From contig NC_017455.1 in the NCBI RefSeq assembly GCF_000165465.1, forward strand, positions 1,922,001 to 1,986,000: a DNA stretch of 64,000 nucleotides, read 5' to 3'. The stretch's first letter is position 1, and each line of letters opens with the position of its first letter. Source of the DNA: Halanaerobium praevalens DSM 2228. GTDB lineage: Bacteria > Bacillota > Halanaerobiia > Halanaerobiales > Halanaerobiaceae. The position numbers and the translations under genes were made by a program. Below, piece after piece: positions 1-8,145 of this stretch. The notes under the pieces were generated by a model. It searched no databases. It saw nothing but the letters and a program-made list of their open reading frames with translations, and had not been told where the DNA came from.

Positions 1-2006
1 CTTGCCAAAGCAGCTTTAAATGCAGCTCTAATTGCAACTTCAGTTTTTCCATAACCAACATCACCACATAATAATCTATCCATTGGCTTAATTGATTCCA
101 TATCAGATTTCAAAGCAGAAATCGCTTTTTTCTGATCAGGCGTTTCTTCAAAGGGAAAAGAATCTTCAAATTCTTTTTGCCAAACATCATCTTTTGGAAA
201 TTGATATCCAGTTAAAGTTTCTCTTTCAGCATATAATTCTAAAAGGCCGACTGCCATTTTTTCTACAGATTGCTGCACTTTTTCTTTAACTTTTTTCCAG
301 TCACTACTACCTAATTTATATAATTTAGGATTACCAGCATCTGAACCAATATACTTTTGAACAAGATCAATTTTTTCAGTTGGAACATAAAGCTTATCTT
401 CTCCAGCATATTTCAAAACTAAATAATCTTTATGCTTATTTTGTATTTCTAGAGTTTTAACTCCTAAATATTTACCAATACCATGGTTTTCATGAACAAC
501 ATAATCACCAGATTTTAAATCATTGACATTAGAAATAGCAACTCCATCTTCAAAATCACCGATTTTTCTTTTTCTTTTCTGTTCATTACCAAAAACTTCT
601 TTATCACTGAAAACAGCAAGTTTGATATCTTCAAAAATAAAACCTTCAGCTAAACTATTAGCTAAGATAATTATTCTACTTTCTTCAAAATCCTCACCTA
701 TAATTAAATTTTTTTCTTCCAGAAACATTTTTAAACGTCTTTTTTTACTAGCTGAATTTAAAGTAATAGCTATTTTATATTTCTTTTTTAAAAGTTGAAT
801 CACTTTTTCACTAAATAATTCTAACTGACCATGAAATGGCTCTAAAGCACTTGTCTTAAAATGAATATCACTTTTTTTAGATTCTTTTTCGTCAAAATCA
901 GAATTAATAGTAATTATTTGATTTTTTTCAAGTTCAGTTTTCAATTCAGCTTCAGAAATAAAATTGTCTATATATTGGGGAAAAACTATCCCTTGTTCTA
1001 AAAGCCGGTTATATGTTTCTAAAATTTCTTGGTAATAAGAATGAGTTAATTGCTCTATTTTTTTAGGTCTAACTGCAAAAACTATACTTTCTGATAAATA
1101 ATCAAAAAAATTATTAGTCTCTTGATAATAAAAAGGTAAAAATTGTTCAAAACCAGGAAAACGATGTTTTTCTTTTAGATCTTCTAACATTTTTTTTGCT
1201 TTTTCTCTTAAATAACTAGCTTCTTTTTGGCAATTATTTTCTGCAAGCTTTTTGACAGCAGCAGCATAAGCAGCTTCTAGTTTAGGATAAGCTCTTTTAA
1301 TCACCTTTTGATCAATAACTAAATTGGCAAAAGGAGGAATAGTTAGCTTTTCTACTTCTTTTTTAGAACGTTGAGCAGTTAAGTCTATTTTTCTAATTGA
1401 ATCAACTTCATCTCCAAACAGCTCAATTCTAAATGGTTGTTCATCTAAAAGAGTAAAAATATCAATAATTCCACCCCGAATACTATATTGACCTGGAGCT
1501 TCTACCATTTCTTCTCTTTGGTAACCTAAGGCAAACAGTCTTTCTCTTAATTTTTCAATCTTAACTTCATTATTTTTGCTCAGGTTGATACTTTGTTGAT
1601 TATAAATGGCTTTTGGAGGTAATTTTTTGAAAACAGCAGCTGGAGTTGTCAAAATTATTTTCTTTTTTTGGTCAATAGAAAATACAAGCTCTGTTAATAC
1701 CTGAGTTCTTTCACTCATTGTAGTTAAATCAGGCATTAATTGCTCATGTGGCAATATTTCTTCTTCTGGAAAAACCAAAAATTCATCCTTACCAATCAAT
1801 CTAATTAAATCTTCTTGCATCTGCTGTAAATAATAATTATCAGGCAAAAAGAAAACAATATCTTTTGCTGCTTCTTTTAAAAAATTAACTGCAAAATACG
1901 CAAGTCTACTTCCACTTAAACCACTAATAGATTGACTAGAATTATTTATGTTTTTTGCAATCTTCTTAAATTTTTTGTTTTTTAATAATAAATCTTTAAA
2001 CTTCAT
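1..2006 (-). CDS. mfd: Transcription-repair coupling factor Mfd, N-terminal part (runs off window)
   Basis: This is the 5' part, about 668 codons, of the ATP-dependent translocase that removes stalled RNA polymerase from DNA lesions and recruits UvrA. The frame is open from ATG (2004-2006) to the window edge, and AAAGGAG precedes the start. The last visible residues carry the helicase Walker A motif GDVGYGKT followed by EVAIRAAFKA, at the position expected for Mfd after the UvrB-like module and the RNA-polymerase interaction domain. The remaining translocase motifs lie outside the window. It follows pth at a gap of about 120 bp, a common arrangement in Firmicutes. The Walker A context makes the family call firm; only the truncation by the window is unusual. 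Confidence 0.93.
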   Translation of the reverse strand, partial: MKFKDLLLKNKKFKKIAKNINNSSQSISGLSGSRLAYFAVNFLKEAAKDIVFFLPDNYYLQQMQEDLIRLIGKDEFLVFPEEEILPHEQLMPDLTTMSERTQVLTELVFSIDQKKKIILTTPAAVFKKLPPKAIYNQQSINLSKNNEVKIEKLRERLFALGYQREEMVEAPGQYSIRGGIIDIFTLLDEQPFRIELFGDEVDSIRKIDLTAQRSKKEVEKLTIPPFANLVIDQKVIKRAYPKLEAAYAAAVKKLAENNCQKEASYLREKAKKMLEDLKEKHRFPGFEQFLPFYYQETNNFFDYLSESIVFAVRPKKIEQLTHSYYQEILETYNRLLEQGIVFPQYIDNFISEAELKTELEKNQIITINSDFDEKESKKSDIHFKTSALEPFHGQLELFSEKVIQLLKKKYKIAITLNSASKKRRLKMFLEEKNLIIGEDFEESRIIILANSLAEGFIFEDIKLAVFSDKEVFGNEQKRKRKIGDFEDGVAISNVNDLKSGDYVVHENHGIGKYLGVKTLEIQNKHKDYLVLKYAGEDKLYVPTEKIDLVQKYIGSDAGNPKLYKLGSSDWKKVKEKVQQSVEKMAVGLLELYAERETLTGYQFPKDDVWQKEFEDSFPFEETPDQKKAISALKSDMESIKPMDRLLCGDVGYGKTEVAIRAAFKAALA

Positions 2007-2124
2007 TTAAATACTACTCCTTTAAAAAGCCATCATAGACTAAACAAAAATATCAACCCAACATAAAAACTAGCCTTAAAAAAATGCCAAAATAGCCCCT
2101 ACATAAAATGTACGGGCCTAACAA

Positions 2125-2682
2125 TTATCCATTATATTTATTCATTGCCTTCATAATATCTTCTTTTAACATCAATTCAACTGCAGAGGCTGCTTTAGCA
2201 ACTGTTTGCTCTGCTATTTTTTTAGATTCACTTTTAAAAGTAGTTAATACAAAATCAGGAACTGGTACATTTTCAGGTGGTCTTCCAATTCCAATTTTAA
2301 GTCTTTTAAATTCTTTAGTACCTAAATTATTAATAATGGATTTAATTCCATTATGACCGCCACTACTTCCATTTTGTTTAAATTTAATTTTACCTAAATC
2401 TAAATCTAAATCATCATGAATAACTAATAGATTTTCACTTTCAATATTGAAGTAGTCAAGCAATTTATAAATAGGCTGGCCACTTTTGTTCATATATTGC
2501 AAAGGTTGAAAAATAATTACTTTTTCTGAACCTAAAAAAAAGTCGCCAATCAATCCATCAAATTTATAACTACTATTTATCTTAAATCTTTTGGCTAATT
2601 CATTAATAACCATAAATCCTATATTATGTCTTGTCTGAGCATATTTTTGACCTGGATTACCGAGGCCAGCAATTACTTTCAA
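2125..2682 (-). CDS. pth: Peptidyl-tRNA hydrolase
   Basis: This enzyme releases tRNA from peptidyl-tRNAs that drop off the ribosome, in the cytoplasm. The 185 residues match the family length. The N-terminus reads GLGNPG (6-11) with catalytic-type Asn9, followed by TRHNIGF holding the catalytic His19. HDDLDLDLGK near residue 93 supplies the conserved Asp, and SGGHNGIKSI near 108 is the family glycine-rich motif. It lies about 70 bp downstream of the L25 gene and upstream of mfd, the usual rplY-pth-mfd order of Firmicutes, so co-transcription is likely. Nothing is missing or unusual. Confidence 0.97.
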   Translation of the reverse strand: MKVIAGLGNPGQKYAQTRHNIGFMVINELAKRFKINSSYKFDGLIGDFFLGSEKVIIFQPLQYMNKSGQPIYKLLDYFNIESENLLVIHDDLDLDLGKIKFKQNGSSGGHNGIKSIINNLGTKEFKRLKIGIGRPPENVPVPDFVLTTFKSESKKIAEQTVAKAASAVELMLKEDIMKAMNKYNG

Positions 2683-2708
2683 GCTTTAAACCTCCAATAA
2701 CAAATTAA

Positions 2709-2732
2709 GCGCAGCTCTAAATTTGAGCTACG
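2709..2732 (-). other. Intercistronic hairpin between L25 gene and pth
   Basis: GCGCAGCTC and GAGCTACGC form a stem around a 6-base AT loop in the 69-bp gap between the two genes. No U-tract follows in the direction of transcription, so this looks like a processing or mRNA-stability hairpin and not a full terminator. Its role is inferred from position only. Confidence 0.45.
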
Positions 2733-2751
2733 CCCAATATTATTTCTTTAA

Positions 2752-3420
2752 TTATTCTGCTGGTTCTTCTTCTACTTCTTCCTCTTCTTCATCATCTTCA
2801 CCAATTACTTCTGGTTCTAAGAATTCATCTTCAGCTTCTGTTTCTTCGTCTTCCTCTACTAGCTCAGTAGGTGTAACAACAGTTACAATAACTTCATCAC
2901 TTTCTGTAACTAGATCTAAGCCCTCAGAAAGTTCAAGATCAGCAACAGCTAGAGATTCTCCTACTTCGAGTTCAGAAATATCAATGGTAATTTCTTCTGG
3001 GATCTCAGCTGGTAAAGCATCAATCTCAATTTCGCGTAATAAGTGCTGAAGCACTCCACCATTACGAACACCAAGTGCATCTCCTTCTAAACGCATTGGT
3101 ACAGAAACAGTAATCTTCTCATCCATAGAAATAAATTGAAAATCTACATGAAGCAAGTTCTGCTTAATTACATCTTTTTGATAATCTTTAATAATAACAG
3201 TTGCTTCATCTTCTCCTCCATCTTCTCCGACAAAAGTCAGATCAAAGATAGCATTTGAATGGAGAAGCTTTTCAATGTCCAGTGGATCTACCTTGATAGA
3301 TCTTGGATCATTTCCTCTTCCATAAACAACACCAGGAATTAGTCCGTCCCTTCTTATAGTACGGGCTGCTCCCTTTCCAGTTTCAGTTCTTAGTTCAGCT
3401 TCAATAGAATGTCTCTCCAT
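2752..3420 (-). CDS. rplY: 50S ribosomal protein L25, Ctc type
   Basis: This is a 5S-rRNA-binding protein of the large subunit in its long, two-domain (Ctc/TL5) form. Residues 1 to about 92 form the L25 domain, with the family stretch RRDGLIPGVVYG near 24-35. Residues about 95-185 form the TL5-type beta domain. The last 35 residues are an almost pure Asp/Glu tail ending EEEPAE. Such acidic tails are common in this family and would suit a salt-in or halophilic cytoplasm, which is inference. RBS AAGGAGAGG precedes ATG. It has its own promoter (3509-3537) and leads into pth. Confidence 0.95.
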   Translation of the reverse strand: MERHSIEAELRTETGKGAARTIRRDGLIPGVVYGRGNDPRSIKVDPLDIEKLLHSNAIFDLTFVGEDGGEDEATVIIKDYQKDVIKQNLLHVDFQFISMDEKITVSVPMRLEGDALGVRNGGVLQHLLREIEIDALPAEIPEEITIDISELEVGESLAVADLELSEGLDLVTESDEVIVTVVTPTELVEEDEETEAEDEFLEPEVIGEDDEEEEEVEEEPAE

Positions 3421-3452
3421 GACTATCCTCTCCTTGCATAAATTAAATTTAA

Positions 3453-3484
3453 GCCAGATTACTTTATAATACTGGCAGATCTGC
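3453..3484 (-). other. Hairpins in the L25 mRNA leader
   Basis: Between promoter and start codon lie a perfect 10-base palindrome, GCAGATCTGC (3475-3484), and an overlapping stem, GCCAG (3453-3457) with CTGGC (3472-3476). Both would be in the 5' leader of the L25 mRNA. They are mutually exclusive because they share bases 3475-3476. A regulatory switch is possible but unproven. Confidence 0.35.
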
Positions 3485-3508
3485 TATAAATAAGACATAA
3501 CAAATTTT

Positions 3509-3537
3509 ATTATAACATCAAAGCTCTGTTTGAGCAA
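3509..3537 (-). promoter_or_regulatory. Sigma-A-type promoter of the L25 gene
   Basis: On the minus strand TTGCTC (3532-3537) and TATAAT (3509-3514) are separated by exactly 17 bases, upstream of the L25 start. It lies in the intergenic gap after prs and so gives the L25-pth-mfd group its own transcription start. Confidence 0.7.
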
Positions 3538-3555
3538 GCATTTTAGAAAAATTAT

Positions 3556-4497
3556 TTAAAATAATACACTTACAGATAAATCCTTAAAAATTCTATCAAT
3601 TGCTTCTCCTACTAATGGAGCTATAGAAAGAACCTCCAAATTGTCGAGCTTATACTGTTTTTGAGCTATTGTATTAGTAACTACTATTTTAGTTATTGGT
3701 GCTTTTTTTAAGCGTTCAATTGCTGGGCCTGAAAAAAGAGCATGAGTTCCACAGGCATAAACATCTTTAGCACCTTTTTCTTTTAAAATTTTAGCGGCAG
3801 CAGTAATTGTGCCAGCAGTATCAATAATATCATCTAATAAAATAACATTTTTATTGTCAACTTCACCAATTACATTCATTACTTCAGCTATATTTGGTTT
3901 AGGTCTTCTTTTATCAATAATTGCCATTGGAATATTTAAACTTTCTGCAAAAGAACGAACTCTTTTAACTGAACCAACATCAGGTGCAACAGCAATTAAA
4001 TCTGACCTTTTAAAATCTTTAAAGTAATCAATCATAATTGGAGAAGCATATAAATGATCAACAGGGATATCAAAAAAACCCTGGATTTGAGGAGCATGAA
4101 AATCAATTGCTAGTACCCTTCTCGCCCCTGCTTGAGTTAATAAATTAGCCACTAGTTTGGAAGTGATAGGGTCTCTAGGCCTTGCTTTTCTATCCTGTCT
4201 AGCATAACCATAATAAGGAATAACAGCTGTTATTCTTCTAGCAGATGCTCTTCTTAAAGCATCTATTATCACTAATAATTCCATTAAATTTTCATTGACA
4301 GGAGGTGAAGTAGGTTGTACTACAAAAACATCTGCTCCTCTTACAGTTTCATGAATTCTAACACTTATTTCACCATCTTCAAATCTTTTTATGTCAGCAT
4401 CAACCAATTCAGTACCCAAATAATCACAAAGATCTTGGGCCAATTTAGGATGTGAACTACCAGCAAAGATTTTTAATTGTTCACTATAACTTGACAT
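3556..4497 (-). CDS. prs: Ribose-phosphate pyrophosphokinase (PRPP synthase)
   Basis: It makes PRPP from ribose 5-phosphate and ATP for purine, pyrimidine, NAD, His and Trp synthesis. The 313 residues fit the class I enzyme. The N-terminal block has the flexible-loop sequence YARQDRKARPRDPITSK near residues 97-113 and the divalent-metal region DFHAPQIQGFF near 130. The PRPP-binding loop is VILLDDIIDTAGT near 216-230. It starts 33 bp after glmU, so the two form an operon, the conserved glmU-prs pair of Firmicutes. A spoVG gene lies just upstream of that pair, as in Bacillus. Confidence 0.97.
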   Translation of the reverse strand: MSSYSEQLKIFAGSSHPKLAQDLCDYLGTELVDADIKRFEDGEISVRIHETVRGADVFVVQPTSPPVNENLMELLVIIDALRRASARRITAVIPYYGYARQDRKARPRDPITSKLVANLLTQAGARRVLAIDFHAPQIQGFFDIPVDHLYASPIMIDYFKDFKRSDLIAVAPDVGSVKRVRSFAESLNIPMAIIDKRRPKPNIAEVMNVIGEVDNKNVILLDDIIDTAGTITAAAKILKEKGAKDVYACGTHALFSGPAIERLKKAPITKIVVTNTIAQKQYKLDNLEVLSIAPLVGEAIDRIFKDLSVSVLF

Positions 4498-4530
4498 TTT
4501 TTAACCCCCTGCTCTATTTTATGAGTCAGC

Positions 4531-5907
4531 TTATGTATTATCTTTTTTAGATTTAAATATTTTAGCTGGAACTCCCATAACAGAATGATCTGATTCAATA
4601 TCTTTAGTTACTACAGAACCAGCTGCTGTCTTAACTCTCTCTCCAATTTTTAAAGGAGCAATCAAAATAGAATCACTACCAATAAAAGAGTCTTTACCTA
4701 TTTTAGTCTGAAACTTATTTTTTCCATCATAATTAGCAAAAATTGTTCCAGCTCCAATATTAGTTCTTTCTCCTATATCAGCATCACCAGCATAACATAA
4801 ATGTGGAACTTTGGCACCTTTTCGAACTGTAGTCTTTTTTAATTCCACAAAATCTCCTATCTTACAATTAGATTCCACTTTAGAACCAGGCCTTAAATAA
4901 GCAAAGGGGCCTAGTTGAACATTATTTTCAACCTCACTATCTCTTATTATTGTATTTGCTAATACTTCTACATCGCTTCCAATTAAAGCATTTTTTAATC
5001 TACAGTGAGGATTGATAATGGTATTTTTAGCTATCTTAGTTTTCCCTTCTAGATAATTAAAAGGATAAATAGTCACATCTTGTGCAATTTCAACTTCAGC
5101 ATCTATATAAGTTGTAGCTGGATCAATTATTGTAACTCCATTTTCTAAATGTTTTTCAATAATTCTTTGCCTTAATATTTTTTCAGCTGCAGCTTGCTGT
5201 TTTCTGGTGTTAATTCCGATTATTTCATTTTCATCTTCTACTACATAAGTAGCTATTTTTTTATTTTGTTGTACAGAATAATCTATAATATCTGTTAAAT
5301 AATATTCAGATTGAGAATTATTATTATTCATTTTAGTTAAAAAATTAGACAAAAGTTTACTTTCTATACAGTAAACTCCACTGTTAATTTCTTTAATTTC
5401 TTTAACTTTTGACTCTGCATCTTTTTCTTCTACAATCGCAATTAATTTACCAGTTTTATCTTTAACTATCCGACCATAACCAGTTGGATCTTCTAAAATA
5501 GAAGTCATCACAGTTAAATCATTATCATTATTTTTATGTTCTGTTACAAATTGTTCTATACTCTCTTTGCTTAATAAAGGAGTATCTCCATAAAGAATTA
5601 AAACTGCTCCCTTATGATTTATTATATAATCTCTTGCTTGTTTAACTGCATGACCTGTTCCTAATTGTTCAGCCTGAATAACATAGTTTAAATCAGTTTC
5701 AGCAATAGTTTCTAATTCTGCTTTAACTTTTTTTCTTTGATGTCCGATTACATTTACAACTTTACTATTTAGACCGTCTAAACTGCTTAAAACATGTTTA
5801 ATTATTGATTTTCCAGCAACTGGGTGCAGTACTTTGATTAAGTCAGAATTCATTCTACTACCTTTACCAGCAGCTAAAATAATACTCAAAAGATTCTCAG
5901 TTTCCAT
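4531..5907 (-). CDS. glmU: Bifunctional N-acetylglucosamine-1-phosphate uridyltransferase / glucosamine-1-phosphate acetyltransferase
   Basis: It catalyses the last two steps to UDP-GlcNAc for peptidoglycan and, in a diderm, lipopolysaccharide. At 458 residues it has normal GlmU length. The nucleotidyltransferase signature LAAGKGSRM is at residues 11-19 with the conserved Lys in LIKVLHPVAGK. The Asp-containing ILYGDTPLL follows near 100. From about residue 250 the sequence becomes hexapeptide repeats (left-handed beta helix), ending in the acetyl-CoA-binding region with NIGAGTIFANYDGKNK. A sigma-A promoter lies upstream, and prs follows 33 bp downstream. Confidence 0.97.
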   Translation of the reverse strand: METENLLSIILAAGKGSRMNSDLIKVLHPVAGKSIIKHVLSSLDGLNSKVVNVIGHQRKKVKAELETIAETDLNYVIQAEQLGTGHAVKQARDYIINHKGAVLILYGDTPLLSKESIEQFVTEHKNNDNDLTVMTSILEDPTGYGRIVKDKTGKLIAIVEEKDAESKVKEIKEINSGVYCIESKLLSNFLTKMNNNNSQSEYYLTDIIDYSVQQNKKIATYVVEDENEIIGINTRKQQAAAEKILRQRIIEKHLENGVTIIDPATTYIDAEVEIAQDVTIYPFNYLEGKTKIAKNTIINPHCRLKNALIGSDVEVLANTIIRDSEVENNVQLGPFAYLRPGSKVESNCKIGDFVELKKTTVRKGAKVPHLCYAGDADIGERTNIGAGTIFANYDGKNKFQTKIGKDSFIGSDSILIAPLKIGERVKTAAGSVVTKDIESDHSVMGVPAKIFKSKKDNT

Positions 5908-6002
5908 CTAAATAATCCTCCCCAAACAGGAATAAGATTTACATAAAAAATCATTTTCTAAATTAGACATTATTATTCCATTCTTATACTTTAACCGCTT
6001 GA

Positions 6003-6031
6003 AGTATAACAGAAAATTTAGTTTTTGTCAA
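6003..6031 (-). promoter_or_regulatory. Sigma-A-type promoter of glmU-prs
   Basis: TTGACA (6026-6031, read on the minus strand) and TATACT (6003-6008) are 17 bases apart, about 100 bp upstream of the glmU start and just after the spoVG terminator. Confidence 0.75.
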
Positions 6032-6035
6032 GATT

Positions 6036-6072
6036 GAAAAAACAACACTGCCTTATTTGACAGTGTTGTTTT
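6036..6072 (-). terminator. Rho-independent terminator of spoVG
   Basis: An 11-bp stem (AACAACACTG with CAGTGTTGTT) is closed by a short loop and followed on the minus strand by a run of six T. It sits about 80 bp past the spoVG stop and immediately before the glmU promoter. Confidence 0.8.
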
Positions 6073-6150
6073 AAAACTTAATCTTAATTATTTATCAACT
6101 ATTTACTTTATTTAAATTAAACTTTTTTAATAAAAACAAAACACTAAAAT

Positions 6151-6417
6151 TTAAGCACTAGCTAATAACTCATCAAACTTTGCTAAAACTTGGTTCTCCA
6201 TCAAATCTCTAAACTTAGCTGAAATTGGAAAACAAATATCTTGGTAATCCCCATTTCTTTTTCTTCTAGCAGGCATTGAAAGAAAAACTCCATTCTTACC
6301 TTCAACAACTCTTAAATCTCGAACTACAAAAGAATCATCAAAAGTAATTGTCGCATAAGCCTTGACCATACTTCCATTAATCTCAACTGGAAAAACTCTG
6401 ACATCTGTAATTTTCAT
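6151..6417 (-). CDS. spoVG: SpoVG RNA-binding regulator
   Basis: An 88-residue SpoVG protein, a small nucleic-acid-binding regulator of cell division, envelope and virulence-type genes in Firmicutes. The start is the ATG at 6415-6417, giving MKITDVRVFP, preceded by AAAGGTGG. A longer in-frame extension to 6513 would overlap the previous gene and the promoter and is not credible. The family block GKNGVFLSMPARR and the ending FPISAKFRDLMENQVL are present. It is monocistronic by the terminator downstream. The promoter is of the housekeeping type, not the sigma-H type known for Bacillus subtilis. Confidence 0.95.
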   Translation of the reverse strand: MKITDVRVFPVEINGSMVKAYATITFDDSFVVRDLRVVEGKNGVFLSMPARRKRNGDYQDICFPISAKFRDLMENQVLAKFDELLASA

Positions 6418-6451
6418 AAATGCACCACCTTTGGAATTATTTGTTAATTTA

Positions 6452-6480
6452 ATTATAATTCCAATAATTGTAAATGTCAA
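6452..6480 (-). promoter_or_regulatory. Sigma-A-type promoter of spoVG
   Basis: TTGACA (6475-6480) and TATAAT (6452-6457) on the minus strand have a 17-base spacer, a full consensus match. The -35 hexamer abuts the stop codon of the upstream PurM-like gene (6483). Confidence 0.8.
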
Positions 6481-6482
6481 GG

Positions 6483-7487
6483 CTATTCTGAATATTTTTC
6501 TATAAATTTCCACAACTCATCTTTATCTGGTTTGATAAAATCATTTTTCTTACCCTTTTCTTCTATGTAAGTACCACTTTCTATTAATCTACCTACTCTA
6601 ATCAATTCAATCTTATTTTCTTTAAAAATTTCTTCCAAATTATTATCAGGAGCAGCAGACATTAACATTGAGCCAGAAGAAATTAAAGCTGCAGGATCTA
6701 ATTTAAGTTTTTTAGATATTTCTGAAATAGCTTTTGTGGTTTTGAAATTATCTTTTTCAATTATATATCCTAAACCAGAAGCAGCTGCCATTTCTGAAAT
6801 AGCTCCATAAACCCCACCTTCAGTTACATCGTGCATTGCTTTAACTCCATTTTTGCGTGCTAATCTACTTTCAGGTAACACACTCAACAATTTTAAATAA
6901 GAAGCCGCCTCAGCTATACTTTCTGCACTAACACCTTTTTTAATTAAATGCTCTTGATAATCATTTGCTAAAATATAACTTCCTTCAATCCCCATGCCTT
7001 TAGAAACATATAAAATATCTCCTGCTTCAGCTGCCGAACTAGAACTAAGTTCATCTGCTTCTGCTTTTCCAAGTGAAGTGATTGAAATTATCGGCTTTTG
7101 AACTAAATCAGTAATTTCTGTATGACCACCTAAAACTTCAACCTCAATTTTTTTAGCTGTTTTAACTATTTCTTGCATTAATAAACTTGCTTTTTTTTCA
7201 GTCAAACTAGAAGGTAATAATAAAACCACTTGAATACCAAAAGGTTCAGCTCCAGCTGCAGCAATATCATTACAAGCCACATTTACTGCTAATTCTCCCG
7301 CGTTTTTTTCAGCTCCTGTAATTGGATCAGATGATACAACCAACAAATAATCACCTAAATCAATAACTGTACTATCTTCACCTAAACCAGCAGGAACCAA
7401 AACCTCGGGTCTAAAATGATCAATTTGAGTTAAAATATTTTCTTTTAATTTATTCCCATCTAACTTACCAATTTTCAAAATTATCAC
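6483..7487 (-). CDS. AIR-synthase-related (PurM/HypE/ThiL-like) protein
   Basis: A 334-residue member of the PurM-like ATP-using superfamily that also holds PurM, ThiL, SelD and HypE. The N-terminal domain shows AGLGEDSTVIDLGDYLLVVSSDP (metal and nucleotide binding, about 33-55) and NVACNDIAAAGAEP near 87-100. The C-terminal half has the family stretch MHDVTEGGVYGAISEMA near 222-238. No hyp genes are nearby and it lacks the HypE C-terminal Cys tail, so a maturation role is unlikely. It overlaps the S-component gene by 4 bp (ATGA), so translation is coupled. A phosphorylating role on the transported vitamin is a reasonable guess only. Substrate unknown. Confidence 0.8.
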   Translation of the reverse strand: MIILKIGKLDGNKLKENILTQIDHFRPEVLVPAGLGEDSTVIDLGDYLLVVSSDPITGAEKNAGELAVNVACNDIAAAGAEPFGIQVVLLLPSSLTEKKASLLMQEIVKTAKKIEVEVLGGHTEITDLVQKPIISITSLGKAEADELSSSSAAEAGDILYVSKGMGIEGSYILANDYQEHLIKKGVSAESIAEAASYLKLLSVLPESRLARKNGVKAMHDVTEGGVYGAISEMAAASGLGYIIEKDNFKTTKAISEISKKLKLDPAALISSGSMLMSAAPDNNLEEIFKENKIELIRVGRLIESGTYIEEKGKKNDFIKPDKDELWKFIEKYSE

Positions 7488-8020
7488 TTCCTAAAATAAT
7501 TATCTAAATGATGTGATAAAGGAATTGCTAGAACTCCTCCAATTAACATCTGAGCAAAATCAATACCAATTTCAGGTAGTACAACTGCCCAGCTTAATAA
7601 AAAAGCTTTAGCAAGTGCATAACCCAAAATCATAATATTACCACCAACAATTATAGCAAATATTTTTCTGTCCATTTTTTGTTCTGAATTTTGATTAGCA
7701 ATTTTACCAACTAAAAAACCTTCTAAACCTTTAATAACTAAAGTAAAAGGTGCCCAAATAGAATAACCCAAAATTAAATCTATCATTGCAGAACCTATTC
7801 CGCCAGCTATCCAACCAGCTTTTGCTCCAAAAGTTAAAGCAATTGTATAAATTGCAACTTCTCCTAAATTAAAATAAGAAGTGCTCGGCCCAGGAATATG
7901 TAAATAAGTAGCAACAGCTGTAAAAGCAATAAATAAAGCTAAAAAGGATAAAGACCTTGTATCAAGCTGTTTCAATTTTAGTTTTTTTAAATGTTCCTGA
8001 ATATTTTCTCTGCCATCCAT
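7484..8020 (-). CDS. ECF-transporter S component (vitamin-binding membrane protein)
   Basis: A 178-residue integral membrane protein with five to six hydrophobic segments after a charged N-terminus of about 23 residues. It has the typical pattern of the ECF riboflavin/HMP-type substrate-binding subunits, including FNLGEVAIYTIALTFGAKAGWIAGGIGSAMIDL and GLEGFLVGKIA. Such subunits bind a vitamin or precursor and share an energizing ECF module encoded elsewhere; no EcfA or EcfT gene is in the window. It is translationally coupled to the PurM-like gene. No TPP, FMN or preQ1 riboswitch could be recognised upstream, so the ligand stays unassigned. Confidence 0.8.
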   Translation of the reverse strand: MDGRENIQEHLKKLKLKQLDTRSLSFLALFIAFTAVATYLHIPGPSTSYFNLGEVAIYTIALTFGAKAGWIAGGIGSAMIDLILGYSIWAPFTLVIKGLEGFLVGKIANQNSEQKMDRKIFAIIVGGNIMILGYALAKAFLLSWAVVLPEIGIDFAQMLIGGVLAIPLSHHLDNYFRK

Positions 8021-8049
8021 AACTAATCCCCCTTTAAATTAAATTGTAT

Positions 8050-8138
8050 AAATAAAAATCAGCTGCGAGAAGTATTAGCAAAATAATTACAAGCTATTTA
8101 ATCTACCTTAATTTTTTTCAAAATCACTTTTCGCAGCC
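8050..8138 (-). terminator. Long closed hairpin with U-tract after glnA
   Basis: Read on the minus strand, GCTGCGA (8131-8137) pairs with TCGCAGC (8062-8068), enclosing about 60 AT-rich bases, and is followed by TTTTTATTT. It directly follows the glnA stop (8146) and precedes the S-component gene, so it can act as the glnRA terminator. The unusually long enclosed loop also fits a leader-type regulatory RNA for the next gene. Confidence 0.55.
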
Positions 8139-8145
8139 AAAACAT

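Noticed and set aside
2723-3049. Long Ser-rich plus-strand open frame opposite the L25 gene
   Set aside because: It is the antisense of the Glu/Asp-rich L25 tail (GAA/GAT reads as serine codons) and has no ribosome-binding site or family match.
8021-8061. Possible TPP, FMN or preQ1 riboswitch ahead of the ECF S-component gene
   Set aside because: None of the core motifs I know (such as the CUGAGA and ACCUGA boxes of TPP) can be found; only a long hairpin with U-tract is present.
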